Assembly (NCBI RefSeq): GCF_014884995.1
Contig: NZ_JABMII010000008.1
Span: 124,001 to 188,000 of the forward strand
DNA from: Spirabiliibacterium pneumoniae
GTDB lineage: Bacteria; Pseudomonadota; Gammaproteobacteria; Enterobacterales; Pasteurellaceae
Reading direction: 5' to 3'
Length of the DNA stretch: 64,000 nt
The stretch's first letter is position 1, and each line of letters starts with the position of its first letter. A model generated the notes under the pieces. That model ran no database searches. It was not told the origin of the DNA and was given only the letters and a program-made list of their open reading frames with translations. Shown piece after piece: positions 36,602 through 46,591 of the stretch. The position numbers and the translations under genes were made by a program.

Positions 36602-38152
36602 ATGACAACACCAATACTCTCTATTCAAACGCAACAAACACCTTATTGCGCAGACCCGACAGCCGTGTTTGCCGCATTGTGCCAAAATCAAGGCGCAACG
36701 CTTTTATTAGAATCGGCTGAAATTCAAAGTAAAAATAGTTTAACGAGCCTTTTATTTGTGCAAAGTGCGGTCAAAATTGCCTGTGTTGCGGATTCAGTCA
36801 CTTACACCGCACTGAATGCCAACGGTGAACCAGTGCTTGCGCATGTTGCCCGTATCGCCAATGCACAAAGTGCGGTTCGCATCATCAGTCAAAGCGATAA
36901 CGCACTCACCCTGCGTTTCATTCCACCTGACGATGCGCTTGACGAAGATGCTAAATTACAAGCACCATCAATTTTCTCAGCGTTACGCTTTATTACCCAA
37001 TGCTACGCCAATGCCCAGCAGGCGATTTATCTCGGTGGATTATTCAGCTATGACGTGGTTACGCAATTTATCCCGATGGAAGGCATTGAGCTTAACGATG
37101 ACGGCATCAACTGCCCCGACTACTGCTTTTATCTTGCTGATCAATTATTGATTTTTGATCACCAAAATCAACGCACTGAACTGAAAAGTTTCTGCTTTAA
37201 TCCAACGCAACAAGCAATACTACAACAGCAAGGGCAAGAGATTGCTGAAAAACTCCAGCAAATCACGCTCAACCTATCACCTCAAACAGCGTCAACTGAG
37301 ATAAAGGTGAATATTGGTGATGATGCTTTCAAAGCTATTATCAACCAATTAAAAGAGCATATTTACGCAGGTGACGTGTTTCAAATTGTGCCTTCTCGTC
37401 GTTTCTCCATCGCATGCCCTAATGCGTTGGCGAGCTATCGCCAGCTGAAAAAAAACAATCCTAGTCCGTATATGTTTTATATGCAAGATAGCGATTTCAC
37501 CTTATTCGGAGCATCGCCTGAAAGCGCACTTAAATTCACCCCCGCAACACGCCAGCTGGAAATTTACCCCATTGCAGGCTCGCGCCCTCGTGGCTTTAAT
37601 GCCCAAGGTGACATCGATCATGAACTGGATGCACGTTTAGAGCTGGAATTGCGGTTGGACAAAAAAGAACTCTCTGAGCATTTGATGCTGGTGGATTTAG
37701 CCCGCAATGACATCGCACGGGTGTGCAACAGTGGCTCACGCCGTGTGGCGGAGTTGATGCAGGTGGATCGTTATTCACACATTATGCACCTTGTTTCGCG
37801 CGTGGTCGGCACCTTGCGCGATGAATTTGATGCGTTGCACGCCTATCAAGCCTGCATGAACATGGGCACACTCACTGGCGCGCCAAAAATTAAAGCGATG
37901 CAGCTGCTCTACCAAGTGGAAAAACACCGTCGCCACAGCTACGGTGGTGCAGTTGGCTATTTAACCTCACAAGGCGATTTCGACACCTGCATTGTGATTC
38001 GCTCCGCCTTCGTGCAAAACAATGTCGCTTATATTCAAGCAGGCTGCGGCGAAGTGTTGGATTCCGATCCGCAAATGGAAGCGGATGAAACCCGCCATAA
38101 AGCCAAAGCGGTGTTGCTGGCGATTGCACAAACCAATGAACAAGGAGCTTGA
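36602..38152 (+). CDS. trpE: Anthranilate synthase component I
   Basis: A 516-residue enzyme that makes anthranilate from chorismate with ammonia from TrpG. The chorismate-binding domain carries the motifs FGASPESALKF, PIAGSRPRGFN and CGEVLDSDPQMEADET. The N-terminal regulatory domain should bind tryptophan for feedback. The ATG at 36602 has AAGG upstream. It heads the complete trp operon. Confidence 0.97.
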   Translation: MTTPILSIQTQQTPYCADPTAVFAALCQNQGATLLLESAEIQSKNSLTSLLFVQSAVKIACVADSVTYTALNANGEPVLAHVARIANAQSAVRIISQSDNALTLRFIPPDDALDEDAKLQAPSIFSALRFITQCYANAQQAIYLGGLFSYDVVTQFIPMEGIELNDDGINCPDYCFYLADQLLIFDHQNQRTELKSFCFNPTQQAILQQQGQEIAEKLQQITLNLSPQTASTEIKVNIGDDAFKAIINQLKEHIYAGDVFQIVPSRRFSIACPNALASYRQLKKNNPSPYMFYMQDSDFTLFGASPESALKFTPATRQLEIYPIAGSRPRGFNAQGDIDHELDARLELELRLDKKELSEHLMLVDLARNDIARVCNSGSRRVAELMQVDRYSHIMHLVSRVVGTLRDEFDALHAYQACMNMGTLTGAPKIKAMQLLYQVEKHRRHSYGGAVGYLTSQGDFDTCIVIRSAFVQNNVAYIQAGCGEVLDSDPQMEADETRHKAKAVLLAIAQTNEQGA

Positions 38153-38154
38153 GC

Positions 38155-38739
38155 ATGGCGACCGTTGTATTTTTAGATAATTTTGATTCCTTTACCTATA
38201 ATCTGGTGGATCAATTTCGCAGCCTTGGGCATAAGGTCGTGATTTATCGCAATGACTGTAAGCGCGAATTACTTGAGCAAACCGCACTTTCACAACCCGA
38301 TACGCTGATCGCCCTCTCGCCAGGCCCTGGCGCGCCAAGTGAGGCGGGCATTATGCTAGAGTTAATCCAGTCGATGGCAGGACGCGTGCCTATTTTAGGC
38401 ATTTGCCTTGGGCATCAAGCCTTAATTGAAGCCTTTGGCGGGCAAGTGGTCAGTGCTGGCGAAATTCTACACGGCAAAGTCTCACGTATTGAACATGACG
38501 GTCAGGCGATGTTCGCCGATTTGCCCTCGCCGATGCCCGTGGCCCGTTATCATTCACTGATTGGGCAAAATATTCACCCTGATTTTGTGGTGAACGCCCA
38601 TTTTGAAGGGCTGCCAATGGCCATTCGCCACCGCACTTTGCCAATTTGCGCGTTTCAATTTCACCCTGAATCCATCTTAACCGTGCAAGGCGGGCAGCTT
38701 TTAAAACAAAGTATTGACTGGTTGTTGGAGCCGCGATGA
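38155..38739 (+). CDS. trpG: Anthranilate synthase component II (glutamine amidotransferase)
   Basis: A 194-residue class I amidotransferase. The triad is Cys84 (LGICLGHQA), His170 and Glu172 (FQFHPES). It releases ammonia from glutamine for TrpE. In E. coli it is fused to TrpD; here it stands alone, as in H. influenzae. The ATG has AAGGAG about 9 bases upstream, and it lies 2 bases after the trpE stop. Confidence 0.96.
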   Translation: MATVVFLDNFDSFTYNLVDQFRSLGHKVVIYRNDCKRELLEQTALSQPDTLIALSPGPGAPSEAGIMLELIQSMAGRVPILGICLGHQALIEAFGGQVVSAGEILHGKVSRIEHDGQAMFADLPSPMPVARYHSLIGQNIHPDFVVNAHFEGLPMAIRHRTLPICAFQFHPESILTVQGGQLLKQSIDWLLEPR

Positions 38740-39122
38740 TGGTGGTGATTTACGGCTTAAAGCCACAGCTTGAGCAAATAAAAAAGCCACTGGCGAACAT
38801 TGTGCAACGCTGCCTTGTTTTTGCACTCGGACTGCCGACAACGCAGCTGAGCCAGCGGTTTGTGGGGCTGGACTCAGGCGATATTATTCTTGCCGATCGC
38901 AGCGCGCAGGATTACTTGCAAATTGAAGTTAACCTCATGCAAGGGCATTTGCCCGAGGCGAAAAAGCTGCTGATTCGTATGCTGTTTGATGAAATGAACA
39001 AACAACTTGGGCTACTGCCTCACGAGATTGATATTCTGATTAAAGAACAGCCCACCCACTGCTGGGGGTTACGTGGCATGAGTGGCGACGATATTCATTT
39101 TGCTTATAACATAGATAGTTAG
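38736..39122 (+). CDS. Tautomerase-superfamily-like protein in the trp operon
   Basis: A 128-residue protein between trpG and trpD, overlapping trpG by 4 bases. The C-terminal part (PHEIDILIKEQPTHCWGLRG) has the pattern of the tautomerase superfamily beta strand and turn. The superfamily uses an N-terminal proline as catalyst; this protein begins MMVVIYGLK and has no Pro1, so the usual chemistry cannot occur. A similar frame stands in this position in H. influenzae. A role tied to tryptophan synthesis is possible but unproven. Confidence 0.65.
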   Translation: MMVVIYGLKPQLEQIKKPLANIVQRCLVFALGLPTTQLSQRFVGLDSGDIILADRSAQDYLQIEVNLMQGHLPEAKKLLIRMLFDEMNKQLGLLPHEIDILIKEQPTHCWGLRGMSGDDIHFAYNIDS

Positions 39123-39131
39123 AGAGATTTT

Positions 39132-40139
39132 ATGCAGACCATTTTAGAACAGCTCTATTCAGGCGAGCGGCTTTCACAAGACCAAAGCGAGCAATTATTT
39201 AATGCCATTGTTAACGGCGAGTTAGCACCAGAGCAGCTGGCAGCTGCGTTGATTGCCATGCGCGTACGTGGAGAAAGCTATGATGAAATTGCTGGTGCTG
39301 TGAAAGCTTTACAAAATGCTGCGCTGCCCTTCCCTCGCCCTGATTATCCTTTTGCTGATATTGTGGGCACAGGTGGCGATGGTGCAAATACTATTAACAT
39401 TTCCACCGCCAGCGCCATTGTGGGAGCGCACTTGGGAGCGAAAATTGCCAAGCACGGCAACCGCAGCGTGTCGAGTAAAAGCGGCTCAAGCGATGTATTA
39501 ACTGCCCTTGGCATCAATATTAATATGCATCCTAAACAGGCACGAATCGCACTGGATGACATTGGGCTATGTTTTTTATTTGCGCAACAATATCACACAG
39601 GCTTTAAGCACGCGATGCCTGTGCGCAACGCTTTGAAAACAAGAACGATTTTTAATATCTTAGGGCCACTAATTAACCCTGCCAAACCATCAAGACAATT
39701 ACTAGGCGTTTATACGCCTGCACTGATTGAACGCTACGCCCAAACCGCACTTTTAATGGGGCATGAACACACCATCGTGGTGCATGGCTGTGGTTTAGAC
39801 GAGGTAGCGCTGCACGGTGAAACGCAGGTGGCGGAAGTAAAAAATGGCAAAATTGACTATTTTACTCTCAGCCCATCGGATTTTGGCCTGACAACACAAC
39901 CACTGGATACGCTGCGTGGCGGTTTGCCAAACGAAAATGCACACATGCTCACTGCTCTTTTGCAAGGCAAAGGATCTATTTATCATGCTAATGCAGTAGC
40001 GGCCAACACGGCACTGTTGCTGCGTTTATTTGGCCATGATGATCTTAAAGCCACCACAACACGCGTGCTAGAGACCATCGTCAGTGGCAATGCCTACCGC
40101 ACTTTGCAACAACTACAAGCGGTGGCACAGGGGGAATAA
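39132..40139 (+). CDS. trpD: Anthranilate phosphoribosyltransferase
   Basis: A 335-residue enzyme that joins anthranilate with PRPP. The PRPP-binding glycine motif GTGGDGANTINIST and the motif KHGNRSVSSKSGSSD are intact. Here it is a stand-alone protein without an amidotransferase half. It overlaps the next gene by one base. Confidence 0.96.
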   Translation: MQTILEQLYSGERLSQDQSEQLFNAIVNGELAPEQLAAALIAMRVRGESYDEIAGAVKALQNAALPFPRPDYPFADIVGTGGDGANTINISTASAIVGAHLGAKIAKHGNRSVSSKSGSSDVLTALGININMHPKQARIALDDIGLCFLFAQQYHTGFKHAMPVRNALKTRTIFNILGPLINPAKPSRQLLGVYTPALIERYAQTALLMGHEHTIVVHGCGLDEVALHGETQVAEVKNGKIDYFTLSPSDFGLTTQPLDTLRGGLPNENAHMLTALLQGKGSIYHANAVAANTALLLRLFGHDDLKATTTRVLETIVSGNAYRTLQQLQAVAQGE

Positions 40140-41548
40140 TGAGCGCATTTTTAAATAGAAAATTAAGCCAACAAGCCACGATTTTACAAAAAATTGTGGC
40201 GGATAAACAACGCTGGATTGCAGAGCGTCAAGCGCAAGAGCCGTTGAACACCCTGCAAGAGCACATCACACCCAGTGATCGTGATTTTTACGTGGCACTT
40301 GCCCCCAGAGAGCAACCGCACTTTATCCTTGAATGTAAAAAGGCCTCACCATCAAAGGGGTTAATTCGCGCTGATTTTGACCCAATTGAGATCGCCCGTG
40401 TGTATAAACACTACGCCAGCGCGATTTCTGTGCTGACGGATGAGCACTTTTTCCAAGGCGATTTTGCGTTCATCAAACAGGTGCGCGCTGTCGCATCTCA
40501 GCCTGTGCTATGCAAAGATTTTATCATCAGCGAATATCAAGTTTATCTCGCGCGCCACTCGCAGGCTGATGCCATTTTATTAATGCTGTCAGTGTTAAGC
40601 GACGAAGGCTACACCGCACTTTCCACCCTAGCTCACCAGCTCAATATGGGCGTATTGACCGAAGTGGCCAATGACGTGGAGCTTGAACGCGCGCTTGAGC
40701 TCAATGCGAAAGTGATTGGCATTAATAATCGCAATTTGCACGATCTCAGCGTTGATCTCAGCCGCACATCACCGCTGGCGCGCCAAATTCCAACAGATCG
40801 CATTGTGGTGAGTGAATCGGGCATCTACACCCATCAGCAAGTGCGCCAATTGCAAGGCGACGTGGACGCCTTTTTAATTGGTTCGAGCCTGATGGGCAGC
40901 GATGATCTGCAAAGTGCGGTGCGCTCTGTGATCTTTGGTGAAAACAAAGTTTGTGGCCTGACCCGCGCACAGGATGCAAAATGCGCGTTTGAGGCGGGCG
41001 CACTTTATGGTGGTTTGATTTTCGCCCCAGCGTCACCTCGTGCGTTAAGCCTGCGTCAAGCACAAGAGGTTGCCATCGCTGCGCCGCTGCGTTATGTTGG
41101 CGTGTTTCAAAATCAACCTATTGATTTCATTGTGCGCATAGCAAGTCAGCTAAATCTTTATGCCGTACAACTCCATGGTGAGGAAAACCGCACTTTTGTT
41201 GCTCAATTGCGCGCCGCACTGCCTGATGCGATTGAAATTTGGCAGGCCGTCACCATCGCTGCGGATGATAGTACCATCACGCTGCCTGACGATGATAACA
41301 TCGACCGCTTTGTCTGTGACACGCGTGTTGGCAATGCTCAAGGTGGCACAGGGCAATCCTTTAATTGGACACTGATTCCTGAACAAGACAAGCAGCGCAT
41401 TATGCTCGCTGGTGGCATTAATTTAGACAATGCTCAGCAAGCCTCTAAAATTGGCTGCTTAGGCTTAGACATCAACTCTGGCGTGGAAAAATCCCCTGGA
41501 GTCAAAAGCGCTGATAAATTAACCGCACTTTTACAGTGCATCCGATAA
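40139..41548 (+). CDS. trpC: Fused indole-3-glycerol phosphate synthase / PRA isomerase
   Basis: A 469-residue bifunctional enzyme. The N-terminal TrpC domain (about 1-265) has ILECKKASPSKGLIR, LCKDFIISEYQV and IVVSESGI. The C-terminal TrpF domain (about 270-469) has VCGLTRAQDAKCAF, YGGLIFAPASPR and AGGINLDNAQQA. The fused arrangement (TrpCF) is usual in gammaproteobacteria. Start and stop lie within one base and 9 bases of the neighbours. Confidence 0.96.
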   Translation: MSAFLNRKLSQQATILQKIVADKQRWIAERQAQEPLNTLQEHITPSDRDFYVALAPREQPHFILECKKASPSKGLIRADFDPIEIARVYKHYASAISVLTDEHFFQGDFAFIKQVRAVASQPVLCKDFIISEYQVYLARHSQADAILLMLSVLSDEGYTALSTLAHQLNMGVLTEVANDVELERALELNAKVIGINNRNLHDLSVDLSRTSPLARQIPTDRIVVSESGIYTHQQVRQLQGDVDAFLIGSSLMGSDDLQSAVRSVIFGENKVCGLTRAQDAKCAFEAGALYGGLIFAPASPRALSLRQAQEVAIAAPLRYVGVFQNQPIDFIVRIASQLNLYAVQLHGEENRTFVAQLRAALPDAIEIWQAVTIAADDSTITLPDDDNIDRFVCDTRVGNAQGGTGQSFNWTLIPEQDKQRIMLAGGINLDNAQQASKIGCLGLDINSGVEKSPGVKSADKLTALLQCIR

Positions 41549-41557
41549 GAGAATTTT

Positions 41558-42757
41558 ATGCAACAGACAAAACTTAGCCCCTATTTTGGCGATTTTGGTG
41601 GCATGTATGTGCCTGAGATTTTGGTGCCCGTACTGCTAGAATTAGAGCAAGCCTTTATAGATGCGCAAAATGATACACAATTTCAGCAAGAATTTGCTGA
41701 TTTGCTGCGAAATTACGCTGGCCGTCCAACCCCGTTGACGCTATGCCGAAATTTAACCCAAGGCAGCAACACCAAGCTCTACCTCAAACGCGAAGATCTG
41801 CTGCACGGCGGTGCGCACAAAACTAACCAAGTGCTCGGGCAAGCATTATTGGCAAAACGCATGGGCAAAACGGAGATTATCGCCGAAACAGGCGCAGGGC
41901 AACACGGCGTGGCAACCGCCATTGCCTGCGCGCTGCTGGGGCTAAAATGCCGTATTTATATGGGCGCTAAAGATGTCCAGCGCCAATCGCCGAATGTCTT
42001 TCGTATGCGACTGATGGGGGCAACCGTCATTCCCGTTGAAAAAGGCTCTTGCTCGCTGAAAGACGCGTGCTGTGAGGCAATGCGTGATTGGTCTGCCAAT
42101 TATGAAAAAGCGCACTATTTGCTTGGCACCGCCGCAGGCCCCCACCCATTTCCGACCATTGTGCGTGAATTTCAAAAAATGATCGGCGAAGAAACCAAAG
42201 CCCAGCTACGCGAGCGCGAAGGCGTGTTGCCAGATTGCGTCATTGCCTGCGTGGGTGGCGGCTCCAATGCGATTGGTATGTTTGCGGATTTTATCGATGA
42301 AAGTGCGGTGCGCTTAATCGGGGTTGAGCCTGCTGGCGAAGGCCTAGACAGTGGCAAACACGGCGCACCACTGAATAAAAGTGCGGTTGGCATCTATTTC
42401 GGTATGAAATCCCCGTTAATGCAAAGTGCAGATGGACAAGTGCAGGAATCGTACTCCATCTCTGCTGGGCTTGACTTCCCGTCCGTTGGGCCGCAGCATG
42501 CCCATTTGCATGCTACAGGCCGCGCGGAATATCACGCCATTACGGATAATGAAGCACTCGATGCTTTTCAACAACTCGCACTTCACGAGGGCATTATCCC
42601 TGCGCTTGAATCCGCCCATGCGCTGGCGTATGCCTTAAAAATGATTAAACAAGATCCAGAAAAAGAGCAAATTCTCGTGGTGAATCTCTCAGGGCGTGGA
42701 GATAAAGATATTTTCACTGTCGATAACATTTTAACGCAACGTGGAGCTGCCTTATGA
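41558..42757 (+). CDS. trpB: Tryptophan synthase beta chain
   Basis: A 399-residue PLP enzyme that joins indole and serine. The PLP lysine is Lys88 in HGGAHKTNQ; the phosphate-binding glycines are in [12 protein letters not shown]. It overlaps trpA by 4 bases, which supports coupled expression of the alpha-beta pair. Confidence 0.97.
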   Translation: MQQTKLSPYFGDFGGMYVPEILVPVLLELEQAFIDAQNDTQFQQEFADLLRNYAGRPTPLTLCRNLTQGSNTKLYLKREDLLHGGAHKTNQVLGQALLAKRMGKTEIIAETGAGQHGVATAIACALLGLKCRIYMGAKDVQRQSPNVFRMRLMGATVIPVEKGSCSLKDACCEAMRDWSANYEKAHYLLGTAAGPHPFPTIVREFQKMIGEETKAQLREREGVLPDCVIACVGGGSNAIGMFADFIDESAVRLIGVEPAGEGLDSGKHGAPLNKSAVGIYFGMKSPLMQSADGQVQESYSISAGLDFPSVGPQHAHLHATGRAEYHAITDNEALDAFQQLALHEGIIPALESAHALAYALKMIKQDPEKEQILVVNLSGRGDKDIFTVDNILTQRGAAL

Positions 42758-43560
42758 GCCGTTTTGACACGCTTTTTCAACATTTACAACGCACTAAGCA
42801 AGGCGCCTTTGTTCCTTTTGTTACCCTATGCGACCCTAGTCTTGAACGCTCGTTTGAGATCATTTGTACCTTGGTGGATAACGGCGCAGACGCCTTAGAG
42901 CTGGGTTTTCCGTTTTCTGACCCACTGCTTGATGGCCCTGTTATTCAAGCGGCCAATAACCGCGCACTTAGCGCTGGTTTTAGTACTGATGCGTGTTTTG
43001 CACTGCTTGAGCGAATTCGCGCGCGTTATGCTGAGATCCCAATCAGCCTGCTGCTGTGTGCAAATTTGGTGTATGCACAAGGATTAGATCGTTTCTATCA
43101 ACGCTGCCACACGGCGGGTGTGGATGCGGTGTTGATTGCTGATGTGCCTTTAATGGCTGCTGAACCTTTCGTACAAAGTGCGGTTAAATTTGGTATTCAA
43201 CCAGTGTTTATCTGCCCGCCGAATGCCGATGAACAAACCATTGCAGACGTGGCAAAACACGCTCAAGGTTATACCTATCTTGTCTCACGCGCGGGGGTAA
43301 CCAGCGCTGAAAATCAACAACATGCCAGCACGTTGGATAACTTAATTGTCAAGCTCAAAGAGCACAACGCCCCGCCTATCTTGCAAGGCTTTGGTATCGC
43401 CAAACCTGAGCAAGTGAAAGAAGCTCTGAACAGTGGCTGCCGTGGTGCTATTTCAGGATCGGCTATTGTGAAGATTATTGAGCGCAATTTGGATAATCAC
43501 GCGCAGTGTTTGCAAGAATTAGGCGAGTTTGTGTCAAACATGAAAAACGCCACTTATTAA
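42754..43560 (+). CDS. trpA: Tryptophan synthase alpha chain
   Basis: A 268-residue TIM-barrel subunit that cleaves indole-glycerol phosphate. The active-site Glu lies in [17 protein letters not shown] and the phosphate-binding region near [10 protein letters not shown]. It is the last gene of the operon and is followed by a USS-pair terminator. Confidence 0.97.
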   Translation: MSRFDTLFQHLQRTKQGAFVPFVTLCDPSLERSFEIICTLVDNGADALELGFPFSDPLLDGPVIQAANNRALSAGFSTDACFALLERIRARYAEIPISLLLCANLVYAQGLDRFYQRCHTAGVDAVLIADVPLMAAEPFVQSAVKFGIQPVFICPPNADEQTIADVAKHAQGYTYLVSRAGVTSAENQQHASTLDNLIVKLKEHNAPPILQGFGIAKPEQVKEALNSGCRGAISGSAIVKIIERNLDNHAQCLQELGEFVSNMKNATY

Positions 43561-43583
43561 AAGTGACGTGCGCAATGCCTAAA

Positions 43584-43612
43584 AAAGTGCGGTCATTGAC
43601 CGCACTTTGTAT
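43584..43612. terminator. USS-pair bidirectional terminator between trpA and tyrP-like gene
   Basis: AAAGTGCGGTCA and TGACCGCACTTT face each other over a one-base to three-base loop, with A residues before and T-rich DNA after. It can serve both convergent genes. Confidence 0.85.
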
Positions 43613-43613
43613 T

Positions 43614-44825
43614 TTAACCCACCACTTCTGGCAGGTAGCCTGCATTAATTAGAAACGGAATACAGATAATGATAATGCCTAGCACTAAGGCGACGAGCAA
43701 AGCGATGTTGCCGCCTTTAACACGGTACGGCAGGTTTGGGTTGAGTTTACGCGCACGCCACGCTAAGCCGATTGGCAACACCAAGCCGTAGAACGCAAAC
43801 ATAATGCCCGCGTAACCGAGTGCCATAATAAAAGCTCTTGGATAAAACAGAGCAAACAGCAATGGCGGTACAAAGGTCAGTAAACCTAAGACTGGTCGGT
43901 TGGTTTTCACATGTACACGCAAGAGTAAATCACGCAAGCAGTCAAACAACGCCAATGATACTCCTAAGAAAGAAGTAATTAACGCCAGTGATGAGAATAC
44001 ACGCACCGCTTCGCCAAGGAAGTCGCTGCCAGTGATGGTGCGGGTGGCTTCCACTAAGCCGTTAAGAGTTGGGTCACTTTTCAAAATCACAAGGAATTGG
44101 CTTTGGCTTAATACACCATGGGTGGCTAATTGCCATAAGAAATATGCGACCAAAGGGATACCTGTTCCCATTACAATGGCAATACGCAATTTTTTTATGT
44201 CTCCATCAAGATAGCGCACGATTGATGGAATTACCACATGGAATCCAAACGATGTAAAAAAGACTGGAGCTGCGGAAAGTAATACGGCGTTATCCAATGG
44301 TAATGCCATTAAATTATTACTTTTCACCAACGGCAACATCATAAATAAGATCACCACAAAAATAGCGATTTTACTAAAAAAGAACAAGCGGTTAACCGCA
44401 TCGACACTCCCTGTACCAATGACAATAAACACGCCGAGCACTACGGTGAACAAAATCACACCGAAATCAGTTGCACTTAAGCCATCAACGACAGGTAACA
44501 GCGAGCTGATCAGCGAACCACCGCCACTGACATAAGCAGCCAAAATAGCATACATAAAAATTAAGAGTGAGAGAGTTGCCAACACACGCCCAATACCGCC
44601 GAAGTATTGTTCAGCTAATGTTGCAATACCCGCATCTTTGCTCGCTGTTTGATACACTTCAATAAACAGCAATGCACTAAAAGACAGTAGCAACCACAAC
44701 ACTAGTAGTAACAACACTGTCATACCAAATCCCATACTTGCTGAGGTAATTGGCATAGCAAGCATACCAGCGCCAATTGTTGTACCAGCAACAATCAGCG
44801 TACTTCCTAAAGTTTTATTTTTCAT
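43614..44825 (-). CDS. Aromatic amino acid permease (TyrP/Mtr family)
   Basis: A 403-residue inner-membrane transporter with eleven hydrophobic segments. The start MKNKTLGSTLIVAGTTIGAG is typical of HAAAP proteins, and the sequence resembles H. influenzae TyrP throughout, e.g. AAYVSGGGSLISSLL and PVFFTSFGFHVVIPS. It would import tyrosine or tryptophan with protons. Its place next to the trp operon hints at tryptophan, but the closest family is TyrP; the substrate stays open. Confidence 0.88.
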   Translation of the reverse strand: MKNKTLGSTLIVAGTTIGAGMLAMPITSASMGFGMTVLLLLVLWLLLSFSALLFIEVYQTASKDAGIATLAEQYFGGIGRVLATLSLLIFMYAILAAYVSGGGSLISSLLPVVDGLSATDFGVILFTVVLGVFIVIGTGSVDAVNRLFFFSKIAIFVVILFMMLPLVKSNNLMALPLDNAVLLSAAPVFFTSFGFHVVIPSIVRYLDGDIKKLRIAIVMGTGIPLVAYFLWQLATHGVLSQSQFLVILKSDPTLNGLVEATRTITGSDFLGEAVRVFSSLALITSFLGVSLALFDCLRDLLLRVHVKTNRPVLGLLTFVPPLLFALFYPRAFIMALGYAGIMFAFYGLVLPIGLAWRARKLNPNLPYRVKGGNIALLVALVLGIIIICIPFLINAGYLPEVVG

Positions 44826-44929
44826 AGTTAGTTCTCGTTTTAGGTTAATGAGTAAATTATTTTATACAAAAATGTTTTACAGTCTAAATTTTTTTTCGCT
44901 TTTTGCCGAAAAAAAGCCAAAAGTGCGGT

Positions 44930-46498
44930 CTACATCACGATCAACTGCCGAATTTTAAAAAAGAGTTGTTTAAATAAGCTTGGTACACTGTCTGCGCCAC
45001 GGCTTTTAATCTCGTTTGCCAGTGCTAAGGCAATATCTGGCTTAGAAGTATAATTAATCGCCTTTTGGATGACTTTCGAAATATTCATTTTTTTACTTGT
45101 GCCTTTGACGTTTGCCAAACGAAAGAACACGCGTTCAAATCCATTGTGAAAGAAATAGTGCTCAATGTCGCGCTCAGGCAGCGTGATAATACGGTTGGTC
45201 AATGTTTCATCTTGCGCTAATTTATTGCGGACTGTATCAGAATATTTACGCCCTGCGCTGTCACCATCGGTTAAGACAAACCATTCAATCCCCATATGCT
45301 GACAATATTTGATCAATGGACGCAATCCGCATTGAGCAAAATCAATAATGCGAATACCCTCCATCTCAAGATTAATATTGAGCACTTGCGCCAGCTCGGA
45401 GAGCAACCAAACTTCCGTTTCCCCCTCCACTAATAACCATGCTCGGGCAAATAACGCTAGGCTGCGATTATAATGAATGTGAAAACCCAGTTTACGATGA
45501 TCATCCTGATTAAGATCACCACGCGCGAGCTGATAGGCGTGAGTCATATTATCACGGCGTAGCAAACGGCAGATATGCTCAATGCGCACATAAGAAATCA
45601 GCTCCACCGAGTTGGTGGTAGTGATACGCTGAATCGGCAAATGGCTGGCAAACTCCCAGGCAATCGCCACCATACGTGGATGCAAGCGAGCTTCAATATC
45701 CTCTAGCAAAATAATCGGACGAGTGTAATGTTCAAAATTCAGATTTTTACCTTGCTCAAATAACGCCATTAATGCCAATAATAACCGCTTGCGTAAGACA
45801 CCCTTTTTATCTTGCGCCAGTTCTTGATTTAGCTGTTTAACACTCGCCCACCACTGCATGGAATCAGTCATCAGCAAGGCAGTGGGTGGCTGTAAAAAGT
45901 AATATTGAATAATGTTGAAAATCGCCTGTAGCTCTTTAGCTGGCAGCTTATCGTTCATCTGCTTGAGTTGAAAATTCGATTTATGCGCCAAACGCGCATC
46001 ACGAAAGCGTAACACGGGGTGCTGCGCAATTAAGGCGTCTAAAAGTGCGGTTTTGTTGTCAATCTCAAGCAAGTCACCGTTTTGGTCTAAAAAGTCATAA
46101 CGGGTGCTCGCCTGTCCTTGGGCAAGCTCGGCGCTCACGCGTAAATAAATGCGGGCATATTTATCTTCATGGGGGCAAAACAGTGGCGTAAAATGTATTC
46201 GATCATCAAAGTGCGGTTCGTTGATGTCACTAACGCTAAACGTAAATAATATCGTGCTGGATTTATGCAAGGTTTTCGGCGCACTTTGCAGTTTGTCATA
46301 TTCGCCTGGCGTGAAGTGGAAATCCGTAGGTTGAAATTGATAGCGCGGGCTGGCAGGATTGAGGATTAAACTCAAGGCATCCAACAAACTGGATTTTCCC
46401 CAGGCATTTTCACCCACTAGCACCATATTAGAACGCAAGCTAATCGACAAACGATTTAGTCCACGAAACCCTGAAATATCCACCTGTTTTAAATACAT
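44930..46498 (-). CDS. OLD-family ATPase/nuclease (YbjD type)
   Basis: A 522-residue protein. The N-terminal ABC-type ATPase has Walker A GENAWGKSS (from residue 29) and a D-loop region ILLEDIEARLHPRM. The C-terminal Toprim domain (about 370-470) has the catalytic pattern LLVEGETEVWLL and LTDGDSAGRKY. Members are DNA nucleases thought to act in repair or phage defence. The ATG at 46498 has AGGGGG upstream; an earlier in-frame start would overlap the lysO promoter. The gene is divergent from lysO. Confidence 0.88.
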   Translation of the reverse strand: MYLKQVDISGFRGLNRLSISLRSNMVLVGENAWGKSSLLDALSLILNPASPRYQFQPTDFHFTPGEYDKLQSAPKTLHKSSTILFTFSVSDINEPHFDDRIHFTPLFCPHEDKYARIYLRVSAELAQGQASTRYDFLDQNGDLLEIDNKTALLDALIAQHPVLRFRDARLAHKSNFQLKQMNDKLPAKELQAIFNIIQYYFLQPPTALLMTDSMQWWASVKQLNQELAQDKKGVLRKRLLLALMALFEQGKNLNFEHYTRPIILLEDIEARLHPRMVAIAWEFASHLPIQRITTTNSVELISYVRIEHICRLLRRDNMTHAYQLARGDLNQDDHRKLGFHIHYNRSLALFARAWLLVEGETEVWLLSELAQVLNINLEMEGIRIIDFAQCGLRPLIKYCQHMGIEWFVLTDGDSAGRKYSDTVRNKLAQDETLTNRIITLPERDIEHYFFHNGFERVFFRLANVKGTSKKMNISKVIQKAINYTSKPDIALALANEIKSRGADSVPSLFKQLFFKIRQLIVM

Positions 46499-46591
46499 AC
46501 TGCCCCCTTTTTGACTTAGCTTACTAAAAAAACCGTGCGTGGGATATACCATAGACCACATTTTCGTTATAATTTAACGCAAGGAGCACGC

